Assembly (NCBI GenBank): GCA_900770275.1
Contig: CAAGJS010000278.1
Coordinates: 1 to 15,781 of the forward strand
DNA from: Erysipelotrichaceae bacterium
GTDB taxonomy: Bacteria; Bacillota_I; Bacilli_A; Erysipelotrichales; Erysipelotrichaceae
DNA: 15,781 bases
Reading direction: 5' to 3'
A model generated the notes under the pieces. It made no database searches. It had not been told where the DNA came from and saw only the letters and a program-made list of their open reading frames with translations. Numbering within the stretch: the stretch's first letter is position 1; each line of letters begins with the position of its first letter. Positions 1 to 6,427 of this stretch are shown here, piece by piece. Position numbers and translations under genes: made by a program.

Positions 1-207
1 CATCCCGCCAGCGATCTGACGATGACCGATCTCTATCTGCTTGGCTTTACCGGTACGAATGACGCAGCGGCTTTACGGGAATATGTCGGATCCGTGTATC
101 ATATAGGAAATGGAAATGCCAAGACCATGGCCAACAGGCTGCGCTGCCTTGGCATCACGAAAGAACAGCTGAAAGAGACGATAGCACAGTGGAAGAACGC
201 AAAATGA
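1..207 (+). CDS. rnmV: Ribonuclease M5, C-terminal end (partial at window start)
   Basis: The reading frame is open from base 1 to a TGA at 205-207, giving the last 68 residues of a protein whose start lies outside the window. Ribonuclease M5 makes the final cuts that mature the 5' and 3' ends of 5S rRNA in Gram-positive bacteria. The visible part corresponds to the C-terminal domain that follows the Toprim catalytic domain, with the typical LTMxDLxxLGLTG-like segment (here LTMTDLYLLGFTG) and a GNGNAKTMANRL segment close to the usual IGxGNAKxFLxRL. The catalytic Toprim residues are not in the window. The stop codon overlaps the ATG of rsmA, and rnmV directly upstream of rsmA is the usual Firmicutes order, which supports the call. 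An internal ATG at 22 gives a shorter frame, but the homologous segment begins before it, so it is not the true start. Confidence 0.85.
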   Translation, partial: HPASDLTMTDLYLLGFTGTNDAAALREYVGSVYHIGNGNAKTMANRLRCLGITKEQLKETIAQWKNAK

Positions 208-1037
208 TCGCCGTCCCCTCACGGACGAAGGAAATCCTGGAAAAGTATGATTTACGGGCGAAGAAAGGCTTCGGCCAGAATTTTCTCGTCGACCCGATCA
301 TCGTCACCCGCTGTGCCGAACAGTCGCACAGCGAAGGTGCCGTCATCGAGATCGGGCCGGGCCTGGGCGCATTGACCGAAGCACTTGCCCGCGTCTCAAA
401 GCACGTCACCTGTTATGAAGTAGATCCCGATATGGTCGAAGTACTGAAGGATACGCTCAGCGATTACGACAATGTTGAAGTCATTCTGCAGGACTTTCTG
501 GAAGCGGATCTTCATGAAAAGACTAAGGCGCTGAAGGAAGCCTACGGCTCCATCAGCGTATGTGCCAACCTGCCGTACTATATAACGACACCGGTACTGT
601 TCAAGATCTTTGAAGAAGGGGATATTCCCTGGATCACGGTCATGGTACAGAAAGAAGTCGGCGACCGCTTTGCGGCGGCACCGGGCAGCGCGGAGTACAG
701 CGCACTCTCCGTCGAGGGGCAGTATCTCTATTCGATCCGGAAACTTTTCACGGTTCCGGGAAGGAGCTTCAACCCTTCGCCGGCCGTTGATTCAATCATT
801 CTGCAGTTCTCAAGACGTGACAATCTGGATCCGTCGGTGAATACGGCTGACTTCTTCGCACTGGTGCGGGCTTCGTTTCAGCAGCGCCGCAAGACCATAT
901 ACAACAATCTGCGTACCTACTTCGATGATGCAGAGAAAGCGGCAGCTGTTCTGAACGCGGCAGGCATTGAACCGTCGCGGCGGGCGCAGGAGTTGTCCGT
1001 CGAGGATCTTCTGAAGATATACCGGGAGGCAATATGA
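204..1037 (+). CDS. rsmA: 16S rRNA (adenine1518/1519-N6) dimethyltransferase RsmA/KsgA
   Basis: RsmA transfers four methyl groups from S-adenosylmethionine to two adjacent adenosines in the 3'-terminal helix of 16S rRNA, a late checkpoint of small-subunit assembly. The 277-residue protein shows the family motifs in order: GQNFL (about 24-28), the SAM-binding EIGPGLG (about 49-55), an acidic YEVDP segment after strand 2, and the catalytic NLPYY (about 122-126). A FxPxPxVDS-like segment (RSFNPSPAVDS) and QQRRKT follow in the C-terminal part, as in KsgA. I chose ATG 204 because it overlaps the rnmV stop as ATGA and has GGAAG eight bases upstream. A GTG at 189 would add five residues (end coordinate unchanged) and cannot be excluded. 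The gene overlaps ispE by four bases, implying translational coupling. Length and motifs are normal. Confidence 0.95.
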   Translation: MIAVPSRTKEILEKYDLRAKKGFGQNFLVDPIIVTRCAEQSHSEGAVIEIGPGLGALTEALARVSKHVTCYEVDPDMVEVLKDTLSDYDNVEVILQDFLEADLHEKTKALKEAYGSISVCANLPYYITTPVLFKIFEEGDIPWITVMVQKEVGDRFAAAPGSAEYSALSVEGQYLYSIRKLFTVPGRSFNPSPAVDSIILQFSRRDNLDPSVNTADFFALVRASFQQRRKTIYNNLRTYFDDAEKAAAVLNAAGIEPSRRAQELSVEDLLKIYREAI

Positions 1038-1882
1038 GAGAGCGTGCCTATGCCAAAATCAATCTCTGCCTTGATGTTGTAAAGGGCCGTAAGGACGGCT
1101 ACCACGATCTCAGAATGATCATGGTCCCGATTGATTTCTATGATGTACTCGAGATGGTGCCGGCAGAATCGACGAGTCTTCGCCTCAACCGCTCCTATCT
1201 TCCGGTTGATGAAAAAAATACCGTGATCAAGGCGATCCGTGTCCTGAAGGACACCTATCACTTTGACACGGAATATTCCTGTGTCCTGGAGAAACACATA
1301 CCGACACAGGCCGGACTCGCAGGCGGAAGCGCCGACGCGGCCGCCGCCATCCGCATGCTCAACCGGATTGAACATCTACATATGACACGAGACGATATGG
1401 TGGAAGCGGCACGGAAGGTAGGTTCTGATGTTCCATTCTGCGTACTGAATCAGCCCGCATTAGTGGAAGGTACAGGTGAAGTGATCGAGCCGTTTGTATG
1501 TCACCCTGACTTTCATGTGCTGCTGGTCAAGCCGCGGCGTGGTGTTTCGACGGCGCTTGCGTTTCAGAAGTTTGATGAACTTGAATCTCCGGAACATCCG
1601 GATGTGGACGGGATGAGGCAGGCATTGATCGATCAAGACTATGATGGTGTCATTCAATGTCTTGGCAACTCTCTGGAACAGGTATCGATGGACCTTGTGC
1701 CGGAGATCAAGAAGGTGAAGCAGGAACTGACAGACTTTGGCTTTGATGGTGTACTGATGTCAGGTTCCGGTTCAACGGTGTTTGGCATCACACGCAGCAG
1801 ACAGCTGCTGCAGGACGCCTGCGATCAGCTGCGTAAGCGCGGATGCTTTACACGGATGACGCGTATTCTGGTTCATAATTAA
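1034..1882 (+). CDS. ispE: 4-diphosphocytidyl-2-C-methyl-D-erythritol kinase
   Basis: IspE phosphorylates CDP-methylerythritol in the non-mevalonate (MEP) pathway that makes isoprenoid precursors; it is a cytoplasmic GHMP-family kinase. The 282-residue protein has the N-terminal AKINLCLDV with the substrate-contacting Lys8. The glycine-rich ATP loop PTQAGLAGGSADAAA lies at about 90-104. The catalytic Asp is in GSDVPF (about 132), and the closing GHMP motif LMSGSGSTVFGI lies near the C-terminus. Start ATG 1034 overlaps the rsmA stop (ATGA) and has a strong GGGAGG five bases upstream, so rnmV, rsmA and ispE form one translationally coupled operon. A terminator follows directly after the stop. 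Its presence implies that the organism uses the MEP rather than the mevalonate route. Confidence 0.95.
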   Translation: MRERAYAKINLCLDVVKGRKDGYHDLRMIMVPIDFYDVLEMVPAESTSLRLNRSYLPVDEKNTVIKAIRVLKDTYHFDTEYSCVLEKHIPTQAGLAGGSADAAAAIRMLNRIEHLHMTRDDMVEAARKVGSDVPFCVLNQPALVEGTGEVIEPFVCHPDFHVLLVKPRRGVSTALAFQKFDELESPEHPDVDGMRQALIDQDYDGVIQCLGNSLEQVSMDLVPEIKKVKQELTDFGFDGVLMSGSGSTVFGITRSRQLLQDACDQLRKRGCFTRMTRILVHN

Positions 1883-1887
1883 CATTC

Positions 1888-1926
1888 AAAACACTGTCGC
1901 CAGGTAAGTCCTGCGGCAGTGTTTTT
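1888..1926 (+). terminator. Intrinsic terminator after ispE, probably bidirectional
   Basis: AAAACACTGTCGC pairs with GCGGCAGTGTTTT across a short loop, with one G-T wobble and one bulged base. It is followed by a T run (1921-1926) and preceded by an A run, so it can also end transcripts arriving from yaaA on the other strand. It sits six bases past the ispE stop, between two converging genes. Confidence 0.85.
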
Positions 1927-1980
1927 ATGTCGGAAATCAATAGTCGTCACGAAAAAGTGTGATGAAGGGTCGTCGAAAGA

Positions 1981-2745
1981 TTATCTGCTGCGCAAAGTCT
2001 CAGGCTGCTGAAGGAAGACAAGCGTCGACGCACTGGAATGATCCGGACTGTAGAGATAGCCGTCATTGAACTTGACGAGATCGTTGATATCTTCGATCTG
2101 GTTCTCCGCCATCCAGCGGACGAACCGTCCGCGTGCCATCTTTGCGTAGACGCTGGGCATCGAAATCTTATTGTTGCGAAGAGCACCGAAGACGATGTTA
2201 ATGAGACGGTCGCCATGTTCTGCGTCAATAAATGGTGTGATGGCGTCGCTGTACTCCTTTGAGGCAAGGTTGATAATGGTGCGGCTGCTGTCCATCACTT
2301 CGTCATAGAGCCGTCTGCCCCAGTAGGAATAGAGATTATCGTGCCCGTCGATGTTGAGCTTCGCCTGCATCTCGAGGCGGTAGGGTATGATGCCATCAAA
2401 TGGTTTCAGTGCGCCATAGAAACCGGAGAGGATGCGCAGATGGTCCTGGAGCCAGTTCAGTTCATCGGTGGTAAAGGCTTCCGGTGCCATGTTCTGATAC
2501 TGGATGCCATTATAGGAAAATAAGGCAGGGCTGCGTGCAGAGGTGAGATCCATTGTGGAAAACATCTTCTCACTCTGCCTGGCGATCGTGTCGCTGCAGT
2601 TCCACATTGCCTTCTTTTCTTCGCTGGAAAGAGAATTGATCGTCTTTCTTAGCTTTTCGGCATCGGAAAGGAAGACGGGGATGGTTTTCCATTCGATGTC
2701 TTCCTCAATCTTCATCTTCTTGGCAGGGGAAATGATTGCCTTCAT
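1981..2745 (-). CDS. yaaA: Peroxide stress protein YaaA (DUF328/UPF0246)
   Basis: The 254-residue protein matches the YaaA family in length (E. coli YaaA is near 258) and motifs. It begins with MKAIISPAKKM, the family signature. It also contains LSGFYGALKPFDGIIPYRLEM (about 105-125), the central conserved G-x-LxPxDxIxPYRLEM block, followed by NLASKEYS. In E. coli, YaaA is induced by hydrogen peroxide and limits damage by lowering free intracellular iron; it also binds DNA in vitro. It has no signal peptide or membrane segment. Its ATG overlaps the bcp stop by four bases, so it is translationally coupled to the peroxiredoxin gene upstream. That context fits peroxide defence. The direct biochemical activity of the family remains poorly defined. 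Confidence 0.93.
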   Translation of the reverse strand: MKAIISPAKKMKIEEDIEWKTIPVFLSDAEKLRKTINSLSSEEKKAMWNCSDTIARQSEKMFSTMDLTSARSPALFSYNGIQYQNMAPEAFTTDELNWLQDHLRILSGFYGALKPFDGIIPYRLEMQAKLNIDGHDNLYSYWGRRLYDEVMDSSRTIINLASKEYSDAITPFIDAEHGDRLINIVFGALRNNKISMPSVYAKMARGRFVRWMAENQIEDINDLVKFNDGYLYSPDHSSASTLVFLQQPETLRSR

Positions 2746-3194
2746 AACAGGGCGAGCATATCTGCCGGGTTGCTCGAGGCATTGACCTTGGCCATTGCCT
2801 TCTGGATTACGCCATTTTCATCAATAAGATAGGTCGTACGTACGACGCCCATATAGCTGCGGCCGTACATGGATTTCTCCTGCCAGACGCCATACTGCTG
2901 GAGAACGGTAGTATCCGGATCAGCGAGCAGAACGAAGGGCAGACCGTATTTATCCGTAAACTTGCGATGCGAGGCAACAGAATCCTTACTGACGCCGATG
3001 ACGACGGCATCCTTCTGTTGAAAGTGCGGATACAGTTCGGCAAAGCCGCATGCCTGCTTGGTGCAGCCGGATGTCATGTCCTTGGGATAGAAGTAGAGGA
3101 CAACCTTTTTGCCGCGGAATTCATGGAGGGAGCGCGGCGTTCCATTCTGATCATTGAGGGTAAAATCGGGGGCTTCGGTACCTGGATTGAGCAT
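2742..3194 (-). CDS. bcp: Thioredoxin-dependent peroxiredoxin (BCP/PrxQ type)
   Basis: This 150-residue protein reduces hydrogen peroxide and organic hydroperoxides using thioredoxin as electron donor. The thioredoxin fold is evident, with APDFTLNDQNG near the N-terminus. The peroxidatic motif PxxxTxxC (YPKDMTSGC) places the peroxidatic Cys at 44. A second Cys at 49, five residues on, is the resolving Cys of the atypical two-cysteine BCP/PrxQ class. RTTYLIDENG near 119-128 supplies the conserved active-site Arg. It has no export signal, so it is cytoplasmic. The start has AGGAG at good spacing (complement of 3202-3206) and a TATAAT box further upstream. The stop overlaps the yaaA start, giving a two-gene peroxide operon diverging from glmU. 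Confidence 0.94.
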   Translation of the reverse strand: MLNPGTEAPDFTLNDQNGTPRSLHEFRGKKVVLYFYPKDMTSGCTKQACGFAELYPHFQQKDAVVIGVSKDSVASHRKFTDKYGLPFVLLADPDTTVLQQYGVWQEKSMYGRSYMGVVRTTYLIDENGVIQKAMAKVNASSNPADMLALL

Positions 3195-3215
3195 AGACAG
3201 TCTCCTTTTACTGTG

Positions 3216-3221
3216 ATTATA
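3216..3221 (-). promoter_or_regulatory. Candidate -10 box for the bcp-yaaA operon
   Basis: The complement of ATTATA reads TATAAT, a perfect -10 box 22 bases upstream of the bcp start codon. No convincing -35 box is present at 16-18 bases upstream, so either the promoter is weak or it depends on an activator. Called from sequence only. Confidence 0.45.
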
Positions 3222-3282
3222 GAGAATGTCGACGGAAAAATAACAGCGGTATGCTTTGAGTGGCGATGGATGAAGAAACTTC

Positions 3283-3288
3283 TATAAT
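3283..3288 (+). promoter_or_regulatory. Candidate -10 box for glmU-prs
   Basis: TATAAT lies 33 bases before the glmU ATG, in the 127-base divergent gap shared with bcp. The best 17-base-spaced -35 candidate is poor. Transcription would start near 3295 and give a leader of about 27 bases. Confidence 0.45.
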
Positions 3289-3321
3289 GGTTATTGTCTT
3301 ACGGATGGTGAAAAAAAGGAT

Positions 3322-4269
3322 ATGAAGAATGCGATTGTTATGGCGGCAGGCAAGGGTACGCGGATGAAGTCCGATACTCCGAAGGTGCTGCATCAGATTC
3401 TTGGAGTTCCGATGGCGGAGCTCATCGTTCATTCGCTTCGTGAAGCCGGGGCCGCCCGGATCGTAACGGTCACCGGCTATCGCCACGAGGAAGTGGAAAA
3501 GGCGCTGGCTGGTCAGTGTGAATTCGCGCTGCAGGAACCGCAGCTTGGAACGGGACATGCCGTCATGCAGGCGAAGCAGCTGGCGGAAGAAAATGGTGCG
3601 ACGCTGGTCGTCAATGGCGATGCGCCCACGATTCAGCCGGAAACACTGAAGAAGCTCTATGAGTCGATCGCAGATGCGGATATGGCGGTGCTGACGGTGA
3701 AGCTGGAGGATGCGGGCAGCTATGGCCGCATCGTTCGCGGCTATAACGGGGAAGTGGAACGGATCGTTGAAGCCAAGGATGCGACACCGGAAGAAAAGAA
3801 GATCAATGAGATCAATACCGGCATCTATGCCTTCAACAACGAGAAGCTCTTCGCGGGATTAAAGGAGCTGCGCAACGACAATGCCCAGAAGGAGTATTAC
3901 ATTACGGACCTTGTCGCAATCTTCCGCGAACATGGCTGGAAGGTAAAGGCCGTAACGGCGTGCAACCGTGAAGAAGTGGAAGGGGTCAATGACAACGTGG
4001 AACTGGCCCGCGCCTCCAAGTGGCTGCAGCACAGAATCAATGAAAAATGGATGAAGGCTGGCGTTACGATGATCGATCCGGATACGACCTACATTGGTCC
4101 GTATGTGACATTTGGACATGATGTTGTAATTCATCCCTGCACTGAAATCTACGGGAGCACCAATATAGGAAATCATGTTACAATTCTAGGCGGTTCAACG
4201 ATCGTTGATACCAACATTGAAGATAACACGACCTTTGCACAAAAACTCGGGGGTAAGTCAAATGGTTAA
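3322..4269 (+). CDS. glmU: Short GlmU: N-acetylglucosamine-1-phosphate uridylyltransferase without the acetyltransferase domain
   Basis: The N-terminal domain makes UDP-N-acetylglucosamine from UTP and GlcNAc-1-phosphate for cell-wall synthesis. All nucleotidyltransferase motifs are present: AAGKGTRMK (8-16), PKVLH with Lys21, QLGTGHA (74-80), NGD (98-100), YGRIVR (134-139), EAKD (150-153), NEINTGIYAF (162-171) and GVNDNVELARA (221-231). The protein stops at 315 residues, whereas bifunctional GlmU is about 450-460. About three to four left-handed beta-helix turns remain (about 250-305). The acetyltransferase active-site and acetyl-CoA regions, which lie beyond residue 330 in E. coli GlmU, are absent. 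No continuation exists in another frame, because prs starts inside the last codons (8-base overlap) with its own ribosome site. This looks like a fixed short form, not a sequencing error. The GGA before the ATG is only one base away, so the exact start is less certain. Confidence 0.88.
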   Translation: MKNAIVMAAGKGTRMKSDTPKVLHQILGVPMAELIVHSLREAGAARIVTVTGYRHEEVEKALAGQCEFALQEPQLGTGHAVMQAKQLAEENGATLVVNGDAPTIQPETLKKLYESIADADMAVLTVKLEDAGSYGRIVRGYNGEVERIVEAKDATPEEKKINEINTGIYAFNNEKLFAGLKELRNDNAQKEYYITDLVAIFREHGWKVKAVTACNREEVEGVNDNVELARASKWLQHRINEKWMKAGVTMIDPDTTYIGPYVTFGHDVVIHPCTEIYGSTNIGNHVTILGGSTIVDTNIEDNTTFAQKLGGKSNG

Positions 4270-5254
4270 GGAAACAATCCTCTTCGCTCTCACCAGCTCC
4301 ACGGATCTTGCGGCAAGCATTGCCAAGAAACTGGGTCTGACGCTGGGCCGCATCAAGGTAGAACACTTCGCAGACGGCGAAATCATGGTTACGCCGCAGG
4401 AGACGGTGCGCGGACGTTCGGTGTTCATTATTCAGAGTACATGTCCGCCGGTGACCGAGCATCTGATGGAAGTCCTTGTCTGCATCGATGCGCTGAAGCG
4501 TGCAAGTGCCGGTGAAATCAACGTCATCATGCCATACTACGGATATGCGCGTCAGGATCGTAAGGCCGATGCCCATCAGCCGATTACGGCGAAGCTGGTA
4601 GCGAATCTTCTGCAGATTGCGGGTGCGGACCGCGTTGTGACGGTCGATCTGCATGCGGCACAGATTCAGGGCTACTTTGATATTCCGATCGATGATCTGA
4701 CGGCTGTTCCTATTCTGAGCCGTTATATGCTGGACAAGAAGATTCCGCTGGATGATCTCGTTGTCGTTTCGCCGGATCATGGCGGAGTTGTTCGTGCACG
4801 CCGTATGGCTACGATCATGCACAATGCACCGATCGCCATCATTGATAAGCGTCGTCCGCGCCCGAATGAAGTCGAAGCCAACAACGTCATCGGTGACGTC
4901 AAGGGCAAGAACTGTGTCATCGTGGATGATATCTGCGATACGGCAGGTTCCCTGTGCGCAGCTTCCAAGATTCTGAAGGACTTCGGTGCGAAGGATATCT
5001 ATGTCGGCATTACGCACGGCGTCTTCTCACGCGATGCGCTTCAGAAGATTGAAGCTTCCCCGATCAAGGAGATCGTTATCTCCGATACCATTCCGCTGTC
5101 GGAAGAGAAGAAGAAGCTGACGACGAAGGTCACTGTCCTGTCGATGGCTGACGTTCTCGCCGAGACGATCGATGCGATTCAGAATCACACATCTGTGTCC
5201 CGTGTCTATGATCGTTATGACGATCCGACACCGGACGAGTCGCCGGTTAAGTAA
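4262..5254 (+). CDS. prs: Ribose-phosphate pyrophosphokinase (PRPP synthetase)
   Basis: Prs makes 5-phosphoribosyl-1-pyrophosphate from ribose-5-phosphate and ATP, feeding purine, pyrimidine, NAD, His and Trp synthesis. The 330-residue protein has the ATP-binding YARQDRK segment (95-101), the VDLHAAQIQGYF segment with catalytic-site His131, VVSPDHGG (168-175), and the PRPP/ribose-5-phosphate loop VDDICDTAGS (221-230). The usual loop reads DDMIDTAGT, and the usual flexible loop RKxxxREPI reads RKADAHQPI here, a variant I associate with Mollicutes-like enzymes. ATG 4262 is preferred: GGGGGT lies seven bases upstream and the family N-terminus begins there. A longer frame from a TTG at 4205 runs inside glmU and is unlikely. 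The pairing with glmU is the Firmicutes order. A strong terminator follows. Confidence 0.95.
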   Translation: MVKETILFALTSSTDLAASIAKKLGLTLGRIKVEHFADGEIMVTPQETVRGRSVFIIQSTCPPVTEHLMEVLVCIDALKRASAGEINVIMPYYGYARQDRKADAHQPITAKLVANLLQIAGADRVVTVDLHAAQIQGYFDIPIDDLTAVPILSRYMLDKKIPLDDLVVVSPDHGGVVRARRMATIMHNAPIAIIDKRRPRPNEVEANNVIGDVKGKNCVIVDDICDTAGSLCAASKILKDFGAKDIYVGITHGVFSRDALQKIEASPIKEIVISDTIPLSEEKKKLTTKVTVLSMADVLAETIDAIQNHTSVSRVYDRYDDPTPDESPVK

Positions 5255-5282
5255 TAATCGGGATAATCACAAAATCGAAAAG

Positions 5283-5315
5283 AAGACGTTCGTCACAATC
5301 GGCGAGCGTCTTTTT
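5283..5315 (+). terminator. Intrinsic terminator after prs
   Basis: AAGACGTTCGTC pairs with GGCGAGCGTCTT over 12 positions (two G-T wobbles) around a six-base loop, ACAATC, followed by a T run at 5311-5315. It lies 28 bases past the prs stop and closes the glmU-prs operon. Confidence 0.9.
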
Positions 5316-5328
5316 CATACAAATTCAT

Positions 5329-6278
5329 TCATGAATCGGCCTTGTGAACAAACTCACGGAGCTGCGGCAGCGCAAACGTGCACGTTCTGTCTTTGTTCGT
5401 ACTGAGTATACATTTTCGCTGTAAAAGGAACCGCTGCCGGAGAGTTACAGAATCAATGCTTTCATTTGAATCAGCGATCTGATGACAGATCTGACGATCA
5501 ACACCGGATAATTCTATCCACACTTTCAGATATACGCTCTCTGCAAGCATGGCGTCGTAGTCAGGCATCAGATCTGAAAGATCACTGACTCCAGCATCGT
5601 AAAGATAACCCAGTGTCTGAAACGCAAAGGGGAACCCCATGGTCAGGTCTGCCATCTGCCTGCTTCTGTTCAAAGATACATTCAGTCAATCACGATAAGC
5701 CTTTGCGACCATGTCAGTATCTAACGGACCAAGACTGATCTTCGGTGCCCGGTAAAGAAACGTGAGACCTGGGACATTCTGAATCTCCATGATCGTTTCA
5801 TACTGCCCAGTGCCAAGGAAAAACAGCGGAAGACTCTGACTGATGAACACCTGGAACATGCTCAGAAACTCCTGCATCTCATCTGTTGTTTTCATGTCAT
5901 CGATGGTGATCAGAACACGTTTTCCAGCCGCAGACAGATGGTGAAGTGCCTGCTGAATGAAGAGCTTATTGTTCGCTGAACTGGAGAGTGGATCCATATA
6001 CCCATGCATTTCTTCAGAAAGAGATCCGGCAATGGAATGCAGAATGTCTCTCTCTGCGTCACAGCGAATGACGATCCAGTTTCCACAGAGCCGAAATAAT
6101 CTTCCATCTGCCGCAGGAAAACAGTCTTTCCGGATCCGTGGACGCCCTCAATGAAGAAGATCTGGTCCGTGATCGGATCCCCAATGAAGGTGCTTTGGAT
6201 CAGATCACCTGCCCTTGAGTGGGGAATGATAATTGATGGCGCATGACCCGTAATTTCAAATGGTTTGTCTTTCCTCAT
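5329..6278 (-). pseudogene. Broken ATP-binding protein gene (P-loop, archaeal-type ATPase-like)
   Basis: Three minus-strand pieces join into one protein of about 315 residues. The N-terminal piece (from 6278) has FIEGVHGSGKT, a Walker A motif. Near 6080-6082 a one-base loss in an A run (minus strand) shifts the frame. Reading on in the other frame gives WIVIRCDAERDILHSIAGSL and then RVLITIDDM, a Walker B-like segment, and LFFLGTGQYE. The frame then meets an in-frame TGA at 5686-5688, after which homology-like sequence continues without a shift (RQMADLTMGFPFAFQTLGYLY) through a winged-helix-like C-terminal part to 5329. The order matches Firmicutes ATP-binding proteins that carry a KNPFxxxFG-like N-terminus, a P-loop ATPase domain and a C-terminal helical/winged-helix part. 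With two lesions it should give no full-length protein. It diverges from the AAA+ operon and shares its repeat-bearing control region. Confidence 0.82.
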
Positions 6279-6287
6279 GGCAATATC

Positions 6288-6316
6288 AGTATGCCTGTGA
6301 CAAATAGTACTTTCAA
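6288..6316 (-). promoter_or_regulatory. Candidate promoter of the broken ATPase gene
   Basis: On the minus strand TTGAAA (complement of 6311-6316) and CATACT (complement of 6288-6293) are separated by 17 bases. The -35 matches consensus at five of six positions and the -10 at four of six. Transcription would start only a few bases before the ATG at 6278, and no Shine-Dalgarno site is visible there, so the message may have been leaderless or nearly so. Confidence 0.4.
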
Positions 6317-6383
6317 CAGCTGCCTTCAGCTACAATCAGCTACATTTCTTATTCCCGGCTACATTCGACTACACTCAGCTACA
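6315..6383 (-). repeat. 10-bp-phased direct repeats, consensus TGTAGCYGAA
   Basis: Read on the minus strand there are five copies of a 10-base unit beginning TGTAG. Three adjoin (starting at 6383, 6373 and 6363), then come nine unrelated bases, then two more (starting at 6344 and 6334). A sixth, degenerate unit, GGCAGCTGTT (6324-6315), runs into the TTGAAA -35 box. Best-conserved units read TGTAGCTGAA and TGTAGCTGAT. The one-helical-turn period places every copy on the same face of the DNA, as expected for cooperative binding by a protein just upstream of a promoter. The array lies in the 149-base gap between the broken ATPase gene and the AAA+ operon, so it could serve either. I see no clear promoter for the plus-strand operon in this gap. 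Confidence 0.7.
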
Positions 6384-6427
6384 TTTCATCCCTGCATGCC
6401 ATCACCGGAATATGGGGCTGATGCGCT

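Noticed and set aside
3216..3297. A PerR box between bcp and glmU
   Set aside because: The two TATAAT-bearing sites match the TTATAATNATTATAA consensus at only about 10 of 14 positions, most of which come from the -10 box itself.
4178..5017. A 279-residue open frame on the minus strand, opposite prs
   Set aside because: It lies wholly over the glmU end and prs, has no ribosome site or recognisable domain, and is Arg/His/Asn-rich as expected of an antisense shadow.
5686..5688. UGA read as tryptophan, which would rescue part of the broken ATPase gene
   Set aside because: rnmV, rsmA, the AAA+ gene and several Sel1 genes end in TGA at the expected family ends, so the standard code applies, and a separate frameshift would still remain.
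6315..6383. The repeat array as a small CRISPR
   Set aside because: Units are 10 bases, adjacent, without spacers of 25-40 bases, and no cas gene is near.
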